The notes beneath the pieces were generated by a model. That model worked only from the letters and a program-made list of their open reading frames with translations, did no database searches and had not been told where the DNA came from. Made by a program: the position numbers and the translations under genes. This document shows, piece by piece, positions 33,535 through 45,840 of a stretch of DNA of 64,000 bases (position 1 is its first letter; every line of letters begins with the position of its first letter). This DNA is from Amphibalanus amphitrite (taxonomy: Eukaryota; Arthropoda; Thecostraca; Balanomorpha; Balanidae), in the NCBI RefSeq assembly GCF_019059575.1, contig NW_024883443.1:1-64000 (forward strand), given 5' to 3'.

Positions 33535-35008
33535 ATACAAACCAGGGATGCGGAGCCGTGGAAATTTCAGACGGCTCCGGCTCCGGCTCCGGCTCCGGAG
33601 AAAAAAATCGGCTCCGGCTCCGGCTCCGGCTCCGGGTGAAATGTCAAGGCGGCTCCGGCTCCGGCTCCGGCTCCGAGTAAAATGATCCGGCTCCGGTGGC
33701 TCCGGCTCCGGCTTCTACTCAGTACACCCCTACGCGATCAAAAAAATACGGGTGGAAGAAAAAAGGCGATGGGATTGGTACACGCTGCTTCTGTATTTGT
33801 ATAACAAGGCTATTTTGAATACCACATTGTTTTACGCCTTGTACTGTCAAACCGAATTAGGTAAATAATTGTTTCCTGTTCTACTGTTATACAGGGTGTT
33901 TCACTAAAAGTGTCAAAAAGTAAAAGGCCCTTATGCACATAATAACAATGTTTTCTATGGACATTTGCACATCATTCCATCCGCGATTGTTGGACATTTG
34001 AATATATAAAAATGACATCACCGTCACTCAAACCTATTCCACATATCCGCCGCTTCTTTTGATGCACCGTTTCGGCACGTGTCCGGAGGTGCCTCACAGC
34101 CCGTTTTCATCTTCAGCGTCCAGACTGTCGGCAAAGCCTTGCATTGTGCTCTTCAGCTCCAAAAGTGATGCGACTTAAGTCTTCCTCAGCTCTGCGAGAG
34201 CTACTGACCAAAACCAGAAGGCTAGCGGTGACAGATCGGGACCTCGCGCTGGCCAGGGGCGGGCGGTGAGGCAGCTGATTATTCGGCCCGGGAACGGAAC
34301 TTCTGGTCCAGCAAGTTCTTGGTGGCTACAGCCGTTACAGTGGTTGTTTCTGATAAATTGGGGGCTTGGCTATTTCTGATGTTGAAATAAGCTTCTTGTT
34401 ATCTTAAAAGGCCCTAAAAAAGACCCTGACCTTTTCAACGATTTCCGCCGAGAGGTGGGGGCGACCCGCCTTTTTTTTTGGACTGGAACCGGCATCAAAG
34501 GAACCCTTTTAAACCTCTCAAGAAGCCCTTTGAAACTTTTATAATCTGGGTCGTAGCCAGGTGAGAGAGTGAAACGTTTCCTGAAAAGTCGGCGTACGGT
34601 TTCAATGCTTCTGATAGCACCAAATGTAAGTGTAATCCACCGCTCCCGTTGCGGTGTAAATAACCTGTTCTTGTTCTGTATAAGGAAAAAAAAACGACTA
34701 GTAACTTTGGCCTCCTGCCCTCGCTCCGTATGAGTGTAAAATATATCTTAAGTGGCCAAAGCATAAATGTCCAAAAATTTGCAACAAAGCCACGTGCGCA
34801 ACCACGTGCTTTGCGTATTTTATATATCTTTAATAAGCATTTTCTTTTTGACACTTTTAGTGAAACACCCTGTATATGTTTCCTCTTAAGAAAAGGAGCC
34901 GGAGTCGCCCCCTTTTTTGACGGCTCCGGCTCCGGCTCCGGCTCCGGGCTATATTGTTTCACGGCTCCGGCTCCGGCTCCGGCTCCGGGCAAAATATGCC
35001 GGCTCCGG

Positions 35009-35040
<32 letters not shown>

Positions 35041-35056
35041 CATCCCTGATACAAAC
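33535..35056. mobile_element. hAT-like element with (CGGAGC)n subterminal arrays
   Basis: The 8-bp duplication ATACAAAC is at 33535-33542 and 35049-35056. Ends are CAGGGATGCGGAGCCG and its exact inverse (16 bp). Both subterminal regions (33575-33715 and 34918-35045) are arrays of GGCTCC hexamers broken by short A/T-rich words. No transposase of its own. The middle is occupied by a Tc1/mariner relic (33892-34872). Confidence 0.88.
33890..34874 (-). mobile_element. Decayed Tc1/mariner element nested in a hAT-like element
   Basis: TA on both sides; ends CAGGGTGTTTCACTAAAAGT are inverted at 34872 and continue to about 30 bp. The minus strand at about 34260-34020 still encodes a mariner-like C-terminal fragment (WPARGPDLSPL, then FWFW), followed by in-frame stops. 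The catalytic-domain start is missing. It is related in end sequence to, but distinct from, 15614-16991. Confidence 0.85.
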
Positions 35057-35805
35057 TATTATTTTCATTAATCTATAAAGGTAAGCGAATTACTCTCAGC
35101 CCTTCAATAGATAGCTGATATCTTCTCCCCGCAAATGCGTGGCTCCTGTTCGATATGAAGATACCCACTGAAATCCATGAGAGTTTTAATTCTGATTCTA
35201 ACCAGTGACTAGCATAACAACGGACTAAACCATCCCATCCGGCATAGCATTACAACGGACTAAACTGCCCCATCCTACATAGCATAACAACGGACTAAAC
35301 CACCCCATCCTACATAGCATAACAACGGACTAAACCGCCCCATCCTACATAGCATAACAACGGACTAAACCGCCCAATCCTACATAGCATAACAACGAAC
35401 TAAACTGTCCCATCCATAACAACGGACTAAACCGCCCCACCCTACATATATAAAACTTAAAAAGTGAAAACTAACAATAGCGCACGAAGCCAGCGAAAGC
35501 GCCACGCTGACCCAATGCACAGCTTAGAGAAGGAAAAAAAACATTATAATGAACAGCAGACCTAAAACTAGATCCATTTGCGGAATCCTAAGCTACTAGA
35601 TAATGCTCTTAGCAATGTTATTGGTAACCAGACATAAATCCAAGATTACTGGAAAGAGCATCACTTATGCTGCGCCTGCGTCAACTCTCTCAAAATAAGT
35701 AGCCGATTGATAGGAGCATGCTGCCACGCGACCAACGTAGCTACCAGCCTGTCCATTACCACACTTATCTGTGCAAAAGCGCATATTTCCCAAACAGCCT
35801 GGCTT
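35057..35805. other. Spacer with a 36-bp tandem repeat
   Basis: Apart from the tandem block at 35210-35446, no structure is recognised. Confidence 0.5.
35210..35446. repeat. Tandem repeat, about 36-bp unit, seven copies
   Basis: Units follow AGCATAACAACGGACTAAAC then C(C/A)GCCCCATCCTACAT, with few substitutions; the last two are shortened. Confidence 0.88.
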
Positions 35806-37687
35806 TTAACCCTAGAACGCCTAGGGGGGGGGGGGGTTGTATCAACCCCCCCCCTGAGGTTTTTTCGAAGTGCACGCTAAACGGCTTGTCGTAGCGGGCT
35901 GAAATTTTCAATATCCTATGGGGCAACCTTTGCGCATCTTTTGCCGAAAAAAATTGATCGGGTCATGTCAGGTCACGGAGTTATGACGTCATAAGAGGTA
36001 CAGTCTCCGGCCGGATTTTCACAAACTGAGTGCCAACGCCCGAGGTTTCCTGCCGGTGGTACGGACATCGGTTGATGGATCGTGATGAAACTTCCCATGC
36101 ATGTTGGGGCAAGTATTGGCTATCATATGGTATAAGAAATTTGACCGGGTCAGGTCAGGTCACGGAGCTATGACGTCACAAGAGGAACAGCGTCCGGTAC
36201 TATTTTTGAAAAGCGCCCGAGCCACTATTTTGCTATTTCTTGTCACCTCAATGGGAATATGCAGCAATATTAGCTTCTATAGGGAGCAAATGGACCTCCC
36301 AAATCCAAAAATACAATCAGATTTCAAAAATTTAAATTTTGATTTTTCGAATTTCTGCCGCCGACTGTGACCTTGCCGACTTCCGCATGGTGTGTCAAAA
36401 GTGGAAATAGCCGGTGCGCCGTCTGGCAACCCGGCAGCCCGCCGCCATAGGTAAATTCATGCTTTTTGTCGCTTTTTCGCTCCCTATGAGTCACTTGATC
36501 TAATTAGAGCTTAACTAGGAGCGAGGCGGGTCACTTGGACGTATTCGGGAGCCGAATACGGTGTTTTGGAGCCAATACCTGGGAAACCCTGCCCGCCCAA
36601 CGCGAGTTTTTAAGAGTCTGCATGCCCAAATTAACGTTGAGCGCGGCCTTTTTCGGTTGGTTTTCCCCGACCTTGTGGCGAAATCGCCTTATTTATTCAA
36701 CCCGGGTGGGCTAATTCGCTTAACTAGGAATGAGGCGTTGAAGAGAATTATTCAAGGAATAGAGCTGTGCAAAAATATTTTTTGTATTGTTAAAACTGTA
36801 TCCGCCCTCGAACGATAAATATTGTTGACCCATCAGAAACACATCACCTGGAATGCGTTTGGACTTGGCTGGATCTAATATTAGCGAGTATCAGCTAATG
36901 CAGTTTCTTGGCTTACATAGTACGCACACAAGCATACATACTTCCTGCCCTTGGTTATTCCTCACTTGAATGAAAATTTTGCTATAATAACTATTCCAAG
37001 CAGTTAACAGGTTTAAGTGCAGTGCCAATTCGGAACCGTTCAGCGCCGCCAGTCTCCCAGGCGGCGCGTAACGGCTGCCGCCGGTCGCCGCGCCGCCGCT
37101 CTTGGCAGGGTGTTTGACTTCATATCTCTGTTGCTAGAAAAGTTGTGGACCGATTTACTTGATTCTTGCATGAAAAGATCCGCCATTCAATTCTTAGCAG
37201 ATAACGAAAATCTGACGTCAATAGCACGATCCGCTGCCCATATTGTGGTACTGCCATCTATTGACAAGGCTGGCGAACTAAAGCCGGGCGGCTATTTCCA
37301 CTTTTGACACACCATGGGCGCTCCCAACGCGCCATTTTTAGAGCTAGGGAAACGAAATACATACCAAACGATAGAGAATTGATCAAGGAACACGATAGTG
37401 AAGGTTTCAAGTCGATATCTCCCACCGTTTTGCCGCAATCGCCGCCGAAAGTTGAAAAAAGTCTATTTTTAACGAAAATTTGACCTTTGACCGGTCAAAA
37501 GTAGGTCAAATGTTGACCTAGGACCAAAAAATATACCACCAATCGCGAGATCTCGTTGAGAGCAATCCGTTGGTTTTTTCCGCTAAGCTCTACGACCTTC
37601 CGTTTCGAAACGCCAGGGGGGGGTCGTAACAACCCCCCCCCCTGGTCGTTCGTGTTATGAGAAATGGCCTGGTCGTGCGAGGGTTAA
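35806..37687. mobile_element. TTAA element, CCCTAGAACGCC-ended group (copy II), interrupted
   Basis: TTAA-CCCTAGAACGCCTAGG at 35806; GGTCGTGCGAGGG-TTAA at 37684-37687. It is near-identical to 12790-13740 apart from a 931-bp insertion between 'GACTTCCG' and 'GGCGCTCCC' (36386-37316). It shares its right TTAA with the next copy, so the two lie head to tail. Confidence 0.92.
36386..37316. mobile_element. CATGG-ended inverted-repeat element inside a TTAA element
   Basis: CATGGTGTGTCAAAAGTGG starts a 28-bp perfect inverted repeat (36386-36413 and 37289-37316). Comparison with the uninterrupted copies (13370, 38262) places both junctions to within a base. Only one extra G is present, so no ordinary target duplication is evident. 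Inside are GC-rich blocks near both ends and two short plus frames (36561-36818, 37017-37307) with no known domain. Superfamily not assigned. Confidence 0.82.
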
Positions 37688-38637
37688 TCCTAGAACGCCT
37701 AGGGGGGGGGGGGTTGTATCAACCCCCCTGAGGTTTTTTTCGAAGTGCACGCTAAACGGCTTGTCGTAGCGGGCTGAAATTTTCAATACCCTCTGGGGCA
37801 ACCTTTGCGCATCTTTTGCCGAAAAAAAATTGATCGGGTCATGTCAGGTCACGGAGTTATGACGTCATAAGAGGTACAGCCTCCGGCCGACAGTTACCAA
37901 ACGTGTGCGCCGAATCCCTAGGTTTTCTGCCGGTGATACCCACATTGTTTGATGGATCATGATGAAACTTCCCATGCATGTTGAAGCAAGCATTGGCTAT
38001 CGTGTGGTGCAAGAAAATTGACCGGGTCAGGTCAGGTCACGGAGCTATGACGTCACAAGAGGAACAGCGTCCGGTACTATTTTTGAAAAGCGGCCGAACC
38101 ACTATTTTGCTAATTCTTGTCACCTCAATGGGAATATGCAGCAATATTAGCTTCTATAGGGAGCAAATGGACCTCCCAAATTCAAAAATACAATCAGATT
38201 TCAAAAATTTAAATTTTGATTTTTCGAATTTCTGCCGCCGACTGTGACCTTGCCGACTTCCGGCGCTCCCAACGCGCCATTTTTAGAGCTAGGGAAACGA
38301 AATACATACCAAACGATAGAGAATTGATCAAGGAACACGATAGTGAAGGTTTCAAGTCGATATCTCCCACTGTGTTGCCGCAATCGCCGCGGAAAGTTGA
38401 AAAAGTTTGATTTTTTCGGAAAATTTGACCTTTGACCGGTCATAACTCATAAGTAGGTCAAATGTTGACCTAGGACCCAACAATATACCACCAATCGCGA
38501 GATCTCGTTGAGAGCAATCCGTTGGTTTTTTCCGCTAAGCTCTACGACCTTCCGTTTCGAAACGCCAGGGGGGGTCGTAACAACCCCCCCCCTGGTCGTT
38601 CGTGTTATGAGAAATGGCCTGGTCGTGCGAGGGTTAA
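37684..38637. mobile_element. TTAA element, CCCTAGAACGCC-ended group (copy III)
   Basis: It starts at the TTAA shared with copy II, ends GGTCGTGCGAGGG-TTAA, and is uninterrupted at 954 bp. The left hairpin C-run is shortened to six. Two TGACGTCA-type sites flank the GGTCA block as in copy I. Confidence 0.92.
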
Positions 38638-38935
38638 CTCTACATCAATAAGCCAGCGTTCCAGCGACCATCACTAAAAGTCGATCGTAGTGAAAATGCT
38701 AGCTTTCAGGTTGGTATCGCTCGCACGTGCGCTGGTTGCGCCTACGCTCGCGATAACAACGTCTTCATTATCGCTGCCCCGGCGAGGCGGGCAGGACGGC
38801 CACGTGGGGCGATTTTATGCGTGCCTGCGCGCGTGTGTGGGTTGTGTGTGTGTGTGTGTGGGGGGGGCTGGTACTGACGTCTGTAGATGTGTCGCCAGAG
38901 CCGGTTTGAGCCGGTTTGAGCCGGTATCAGATCGC
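38638..38935. other. Unassigned spacer before the AG microsatellite
   Basis: It includes a short GT run (38844-38860) and three tandem copies of GAGCCGGTTT (38899-38925). No gene evidence. Confidence 0.5.
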
Positions 38936-39349
<414 letters not shown>

Positions 39350-39492
39350 GACAGAGGGAGGGCGGCGGGAGGAGGGAGAGGGAGGATAGATGGATGGATG
39401 TCATGGTCGTCCACAGCGAGGCAGAAATGTGGAAAAGAACGGTCGTGGCCTATCGATATTCGATGGCGATGAGATCGCGGTGTTATTCGTAA

Positions 39493-39849
39493 TCAACCCT
39501 CGCCCCGCTGGGGGGGGGGGGGGGTGGAGGGTGGCAATATGCCCCCCCCCCCCCTGTGTTTTTTCCTGAATAGCAAAAAACGCCAAACTTTCAGTACCTT
39601 CCCGGGCATCCATTTGACACCTTCACACGAAATTTCAAGACTTATGTCACCTTAGGTCAGGACTCATTAAGGTCAAACTGAGGTCATGTTCGAGCAAAAA
39701 TGAGCAAAAAACTTGAAATTTTGAAACGCTCACAAAAGCTACAGCTACCAAGTAATTTCAAAGTTCTTTATATGGTGATGTAGACAACAGGCGGCGCTAC
39801 ACAGTTGCTGTCTCGTATTGTCAAAGTTTTGGGATTTTGACCCCCAAAA
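39493..39849. mobile_element. Left part of a CCCTCGCC-ended TTAA element
   Basis: TCAA-CCCTCGCCCCGCTGG, then a G-run and C-run block and GGTCA-poor body. It is broken by the element at 39850-41032. The matching right end was not recognised; 41033-41412 may hold remnants. Confidence 0.6.
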
Positions 39850-41032
39850 TTAACCCGCGCCGTGCTGGTGGCCTGAACTTTCCGCCGAGTGCTGGGGGGG
39901 GGCGTTTTCACGCCCCCCCGTCTAACTCGGCTCCTGGGCCACGTAGCGACACGCGGTAAGCGGCAATCGAAAGAGCGTCAAAAATAAGGACGAAAACACT
40001 TCGGTCATTTTTTGGGTCAGGTCAAAGGTCAGGTCACCAGAGGTCACCAAAGGTAAAATGTTGACTATTTCAACATTTTGGAAACTGCCAACGGCTATCT
40101 CGGGAACCGATAGAGCTACAGCGCCGCGGAAAAGCGCATTCGATAGCCCTTTTACAGACCTTTCTGAGTAATGTCCTCAGATTTGACCTCAGGTCAACGG
40201 TTTAGCCTCCAGAGGGCAAAAACTCCAAAAATAGCCGTTTTTACGAAAAACGTTTTTTCGTCAATAACTTTTGACTCATAAGCGCCATGACATTACTTTT
40301 GCCAGCATCGTGTTTCTCTCGTCGAGACGCGTCGAATGAACTATTCGTTGACCTTGAAAGGTCATTTTGAAAATTTGACCTCAGGTCAAGGTCATGACCT
40401 GACCGAAAAGGGTCATGTTGCGTATCAGTCGATCCGTATCGTCGAGCTGAACACATCTGACGTGTTTTCACCGCTCTAGCACGTCTCTATCAAAAGTTAT
40501 AGCCAAAAAACTGCTGGCGACCGTTCATGACCTGAGATGACCTCAGGGGCACACAGAGGGGTCACAGGTGCATTTTTCCTATTCAGTGTGTCATGTTTAC
40601 CTATGAACCGATGTTTGAGAGCGTTTTGAACGATATTCGTCCAAAAGAGGCGCATTTCAATTTTCTCCCATTGACTTATAATGGAGAGGTCGCAAAATTG
40701 ACCTGACCTTAGGTCACAGATATCAAAAATCCGAGATATACATTTTATACATACTGTTACTCATATCAATCGCTGAAAGTTTCAAAGTGATCGTTCAGTC
40801 GGTGTAGCTATAGCGAGCCTTTGAACTTTTTCTGAGGTAAGGTCACTTGACGTGACCTGGTGACCTGACCTTGAACGGCCTAGGTCTGAAATTTTCACAA
40901 CATGTGCGGAAATGATGTAGGAACACGTGTACCAAAAACGGCGGCGCTGCGCGCCGCCGTTTTTGAGATATTTGCGAAAAACCTGAGGGGGGGGCGTAAA
41001 AACGCCCCCCCCCCCAGCACGGCGCGGGTTAA
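39850..41032. mobile_element. TTAA element, CCCGCGCC-ended group (copy 4)
   Basis: TTAA-CCCGCGCCGTGCTGG with the exact inverse CCAGCACGGCGCGGG-TTAA (15 bp). Hairpin arms are GGCGTTTTCACGCC and GGCGTAAAAACGCC. AGGTCATGACCT is at 40389-40400; the GC hairpin (loop TGC) is at 40934-40964. Collinear with 2875-4058. Confidence 0.92.
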
Positions 41033-41412
41033 GAATGCTATTTTTTTTAGAAACACGAAAAAAGTCCCGAAAGTTTTATAAATTTGGAAAACAACTGAAT
41101 ATATGTGATAGTCCCTGTGCTCTTCTATCTACATATTAATTGTTTGATCGAAACCTCTCTTTTTTTGGCCAAGTTGTAGCCAAAAAACTGTTCACAATTG
41201 ATGACGTAAAATATTTGAACTCAATTCTTGGCAATTCTAGAGCACGTAGCGCAAAACAAGGACCACCATTTACCTACCTCCCCGTGACGAGCTGCATCGA
41301 ACCAACACCCATTTTATGCAAAAATATCAACTTTGAAATTTGACCAAATTTGACCTGACCTTGGACCTGACCTTAGCCTGACCTTCATCAGAACATAATC
41401 GAAACGGACCAT
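41033..41412. other. Spacer with GGTCA half-sites
   Basis: AT-rich; it ends in a run of TGACCT sites (41350-41385). It may be the remnant of the element begun at 39493. Confidence 0.35.
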
Positions 41413-42303
41413 TAACCCTCGCCCGTAAACGGTGTTTTGCCACCTTCGCCCATGCAGGGGGGGGGGGGGGGGTGCGACCCCCCCCCCCCTGGCGTTTGAA
41501 AACGGAGCGTTGTTGCTCTCAACGAGATCTCGCGATTGGTGGTATATTTTTTGGTCCTAGGTCAACATTTGACCTACTTATGACCGGTCAAAGGTCAAAT
41601 TTTCGGAAAAATATAACTTTTTCAGATTTCCGCGCCGATTGCGGCAAAACGGTAAAAGATATCGACTTGAAACCTTTACTATCGTGATCCTTGATCAATT
41701 CTCTATCGTTTGGTGTGTATTTCGATGTCATAACTCTAAAAATGATGCGTTGGGAGCATCGGAAGTCTGCAAGGTCATTTGTGCATTGGGTCACGTCAGG
41801 CGTGTGACGTCACTGACCTGACCCTGACCCAAAATGAACTACAAGAAACAACTGACGATGCCTGAAATGGATAGCAAATTCGAATTCAGGGCATCAAAAT
41901 ACCCCGAAAAGGCATACAAGTGCAAGAAGTCATTACAGGTCAACCGAGGTCACTGACCTGACCTTGACCTTTAGTAACCTTGAAAAGGTCAACGGACATT
42001 GTGCCAATGTCAAATCAGCCAGTTATGATTCTAAAACAATCCATCAGTGTGTCAGGTCAGTCGGCATTTATACCATTGTGAAGCAATCTCCAATTTAGCG
42101 TAAATCTGGCCGGAGGTTGTTCCCTTTATGACGTCATAACTCCGTGACCTGACATGACCTTGACAAAATTGTTTTACCAAAAGTTGCGCAAAGGATGCCC
42201 CAAAGGGTACTGAAAATTTGAGCAGGCTATCTGAAACGGTTCGGCGTGTAGCTAAGAAAAACCTCAGGGGGGGTGCACTCCCCCCTACATGGGCGAGGGT
42301 TAA
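41413..42303. mobile_element. TTAA element related to the CCCTAGAACGCC group, different ends
   Basis: TTAA-CCCTCGCCCGTAAACGG; right end CATGGGCGAGGG-TTAA. The left third (41505-41740) matches the reverse complement of the right third of 12790-13740 ('GGTCAACATTTGACCTACTT'). Terminal sequence has been replaced by CCCTCGCCC. It shares the TTAA at 42300-42303 with the next element. Confidence 0.85.
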
Positions 42304-43223
42304 CCCGCGAGTTGCGGGGGGCGTTAAACGCCCCCACTTTTTTCGCCGGGCCATAGCATAAAAACGGCGCGCCGCAGGCGCGCCAAATTTTGGGTACCTG
42401 TAGGGAATTGATTGAAGTGTATTGTGAAAAAGTTTAAAAAAAAATCGGTCGGAAAATTTTTGAGATATCGAGGTTTTAGTGACGTCATGATTTCTGAGTT
42501 TTCGACCAAAAACGGCATATGTTCAAAAAATCATATAAAATCACAGAATAGACATACAGACATGCCGTAAACGCCATTAGACTGCCAATACCATGAACAA
42601 TCAAATGGCTATCTTCGATTATTGATTATCGTTCCGCATTTTCCAAAATCTTGAACTGAATCTTGGCAATTTCTCGTGACTACTTCACGACCATGATACA
42701 TGCATTTCTTAAATTGAACTTTTTTAGCCAAACACGTACACATATGATAAAATGAATGTCACCATCGTGTTCTACGCCCCAAATTACCCATAAAACATGT
42801 GTCACAGGCTGCGAATATCAGTTTTGATTTTCGGGGATATTTGCCTACCCGGTTGACCTGACCATGACCCTGACCTATGCTTGACTGACCCCTACATGGA
42901 GCTGACACTCTTGTAGGCCTTATATGATGGATTGTGCACCGTTTTGACAGAGTTTATGACGAGAGGCACCCATTGCGCAGTCCTGAATTCCATGCTACTG
43001 AAAGCCCGATTTCAGGTGTTTGACCTGACCTTGACCCGACCTGTGACCTCAAAATTCAACTTTAAAGTATTCATCTGAGGCGTCTCGTCGCGTTCTTTCG
43101 TTTGCCGCCTCGTACGTTTCGCTGCGCCTATTGGTTCTCGAGTTATCGGCTGGGGGCGTTTAACGCCCCCCCCCCCCCCAGCAAACGGTGGGTGGCGAAA
43201 TACCCCAGCAACTGCCGGGTTAA
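42300..43223. mobile_element. TTAA element, CCCGCGAGTTGC-ended
   Basis: TTAA-CCCGCGAGTTGCGGGG; right end GCAACTGCCGGG-TTAA. Hairpin arms are GGCGTTAAACGCC and GGCGTTTAACGCC. It has an internal GC hairpin with yet another stem (GGCGCGCC-GCA-GGCGCGCC, 42366-42384). It is inserted at the edge of the element fragment that follows. Confidence 0.87.
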
Positions 43224-43670
43224 GGCTGCCTGACCCACGTAATCGCATTTGGCATATAAAATGGACCATAAAACATGCATCACATGATACTTTCATATTT
43301 CGACCCTCAGTGACCTGACCTCTGTGACCTGACCTGGTATCAGTGACCTCAAATAGCAAAATGTGTGTTTGAGAAACAATACCCTATCGATGATTTTCAA
43401 TGAAACGCATTTTACTCGATTTTAAAACGCATTTCTTGAAATGCCTGTAAACGGTGCAAATTCGACATTTGACCTGTCCTGTGACGTCATCGGTTTGACC
43501 TAGGTCAATAAAATTGGGTCACAAGGTAGTTCCCTGTTGGGGCTATCTAACGCCCTTTGCTGCTTGTCGCTATGTTGCGTGCTTCTCCAGATCTTTTCGG
43601 GGGGGGGCAAATGCCCCCCAACAGGGCGCGTTGTTCGGCAGATCCGAACGGGTCTCGGGCTACCTAATAT
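43224..43670. mobile_element. TTAA-element fragment homologous to the split copy at 49745/60537
   Basis: It matches, in reverse, both halves of the split element: 'GGCTGCCTGACCCACGTAAT' equals the 60730-60755 side, and 'TGCCTGTAAACGGTG' equals the 49995-50005 side. Here the two halves are continuous (43420-43450), giving the unoccupied form of the 9-bp target used by the 10.5-kb unit. The right end GCGTTGTTCGGCAGATCCG is decayed. Confidence 0.8.
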
Positions 43671-44687
43671 CTAACCCTCGCCCTGGCAGGGCATTTTTCA
43701 TAACACGGCCTGGCAGGGGGAGGGGGGTCGATGCGACCCCCCTCGCGATTGGCTCCTATGGCACCTAGAAACACCAAATTTGGTAGGTAGGTGGGCCCCC
43801 TGGAGTTCTCGCCCCTGTGCAAATTTGGTTGCTCTAGGTCAATATTTAGGGGGGTTTTGGGGGGTATAAATGTCAAAATTTCGCTAAAAACAGGTCAAAA
43901 GTTTTTCGCTTATTACTTTTGATCTATTTAAGATGAAGCAAAAAGAAAAGCACCAGTGAACTCAGCCCGCCAAGGCGCGTCGAATGATATACTTTTTAGC
44001 TTGCTTAAGTGTGCTTAAATTTTTTCTTAATTTTTAAGTAAACTTTAATTAATTAATTCAGTTCAAGTTAACCAAATTGCATCATATTGCATATCATTCG
44101 ATTCGGCTGATCACAAGGAACACAATGACACCATTTTTTAAGCTCTAGCGTCATTATGTGCCAAGTTATTGGCAAAAACGTCATTTGACCTCAGTTGACC
44201 TCATTTGACCTGACCCATGGATAAGTACACCAAACAAAGAAGCCCCAAGTGACCTGCTGTTAAGTACTGTGGTTTTAAAGCACAAAAGTGATAGAACGAA
44301 GCGGATATCTCCAGTATTTTCCGAATTTAGTATTTTCCCATAGGCTTAACATTACGACGTAATGACCTCTAACTGACCTCAGGTCAGTGACCTCAAAAAA
44401 CCCGAACTATATGTTATACAACTCGGTGAACTTAGCACATCCTGAAAGTTTGAAGGAAATCAGTCAAACACTGTGAGTTGGACAGGTGCAAAAAGAAAAT
44501 TGAAATTTGACCATGACCTTGTACCGGTTTTTCACCCGGACCGGAAATTTTCAGGTCATATGTAAAAAGGTTGCCCCATAGGCTGTGCCAAATTTGGCGG
44601 CGCTGCGCGCCGCCGTTTTTACGCTATCTTCGAAAAACCTTAAGGGGGGTCGCATCGACCCCCCCCCCCTGCCAGGGCGAGGGCTAA
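43671..44687. mobile_element. CTAA-flanked element, CCCTCGCCCTGGCAGGG-ended
   Basis: CTAA on both sides (43671-43674, 44684-44687). The 17-bp perfect inverted repeat is CCCTCGCCCTGGCAGGG. Hairpin arms are GGTCGATGCGACC and GGTCGCATCGACC. The GC hairpin (loop TGC) is at 44596-44614. Unlike the others, its centre (44005-44070) has AAGTGTGCTTAA-type words in place of GGTCA. Confidence 0.9.
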
Positions 44688-45431
44688 AATCAATACACTT
44701 TATACGCCAAATCAAATACACACGCGAATGCGCTTTTCATACGCCTATCGATTGCCCCAAAACTCAAGTATATAAATCAATTCAGGGCCAAGCCATTCCA
44801 AACACTCGCTGAGCTGTCGCGTTATTTCAGATCCATTACAAGTGCTTCTAAAATCACCACTCCTTCACACTGTTGCCAGTGGCGCCGTTTTTCCTCCACT
44901 TCTCACTGGTGTCCCATAAAACCATCTCTGGCCGCTTCGCTCACGTGTTGGCGCACGTGAGTGGGTGAGCGGGTATCCTCCGGCGTCGCTTCTTCAGCTG
45001 ATGGCAGCGCCGTCCCGGGACCGATGAGCGAAGGGGGGGGGAGGGGGAGGGGAGAGTCGGAGAGGATGGGAAAGAGTTGGAGAGCTAAAGGGTTACCGTG
45101 GCGACGCCAATGCACAGTGGGAATTTTTCCGATCTAGCGCGTCTTAATTCCCAAAAATCTTTTTTTTTTGTCAGTGGGGCTAAGAAATGTCTGAATTTTT
45201 CATACATTACATTGCTTTATCTGTATATGTCCACAACAAGACTAGGAAAAATGCGCCCAAAGTTCACACTCATGCGTGATTACTCAATGGGCTCTGCAGT
45301 AAGGTCCGGAAGTATAGCTCAATTTCATTTTCCTGTCCTGTTGGTTTTATTCTTGCGAGGTCTCACAGTTGCATATCTTCTGAAAGGCACCCTTATTAGG
45401 AATGGAATGGCAAAAAAATGCCACAACCTTA
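44688..45431. other. Unassigned spacer
   Basis: It contains two GCACGTGAG/GCTCACGTG E-box-like words (44939-44962) and a G-run near 45035. No supported gene. Confidence 0.4.
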
Positions 45432-45840
45432 TTTACCCGCGCACCGACGGGGGTTTGCGCCAACTTCGTACGGACGGGGGGGGGGGGCGGACACCGCCTC
45501 CCCCTGAGATCTCGAGAACGAAGCAAGATAGCGACAAGTGGTAAACGGCACCGGATACGCACGGACAAGGTCTACAATTTTTACAAAGGTCATTTTCAGG
45601 TCAGGTCAAAGATGACGTCACAGGGGTTATAGGTAAAAGTCAAAATGGCGGCGCTAGATATGGCGAGAGTTTTTCTCGAATACCTTTCGAATTAGTCAAA
45701 ATAGGAACAAACTAAGGGCATCATTGTGATCCTCTCGTCAATCCGCATCGAAAGATGTATATGTTGACCTCGAAAGGTCAAGTTCAAAGGTTGACCTCAG
45801 GTCACGTGACCTCGAGGTCATCATGTATATAAATCGACGC
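45432..45840. mobile_element. Left part of a TTAA element (group of 7088-8082)
   Basis: TTTA-CCCGCGCACCGACGG, hairpin GGGGCGGACACCGCCTCCCC. Then sequence matches 7205-7490 ('ATGGCGGCGCTAGATATGG', 'GGTCACGTGACCTCGAGGTC'). Truncated on the right, where CGGAGTATC repeats begin (45870-45910). Confidence 0.75.

Noticed and set aside
34495-35043. 182-residue minus frame with a Ser-Arg repeat
   Set aside because: The Ser-Arg part is the GGCTCC array of a hAT-like end; the rest crosses a mariner end.
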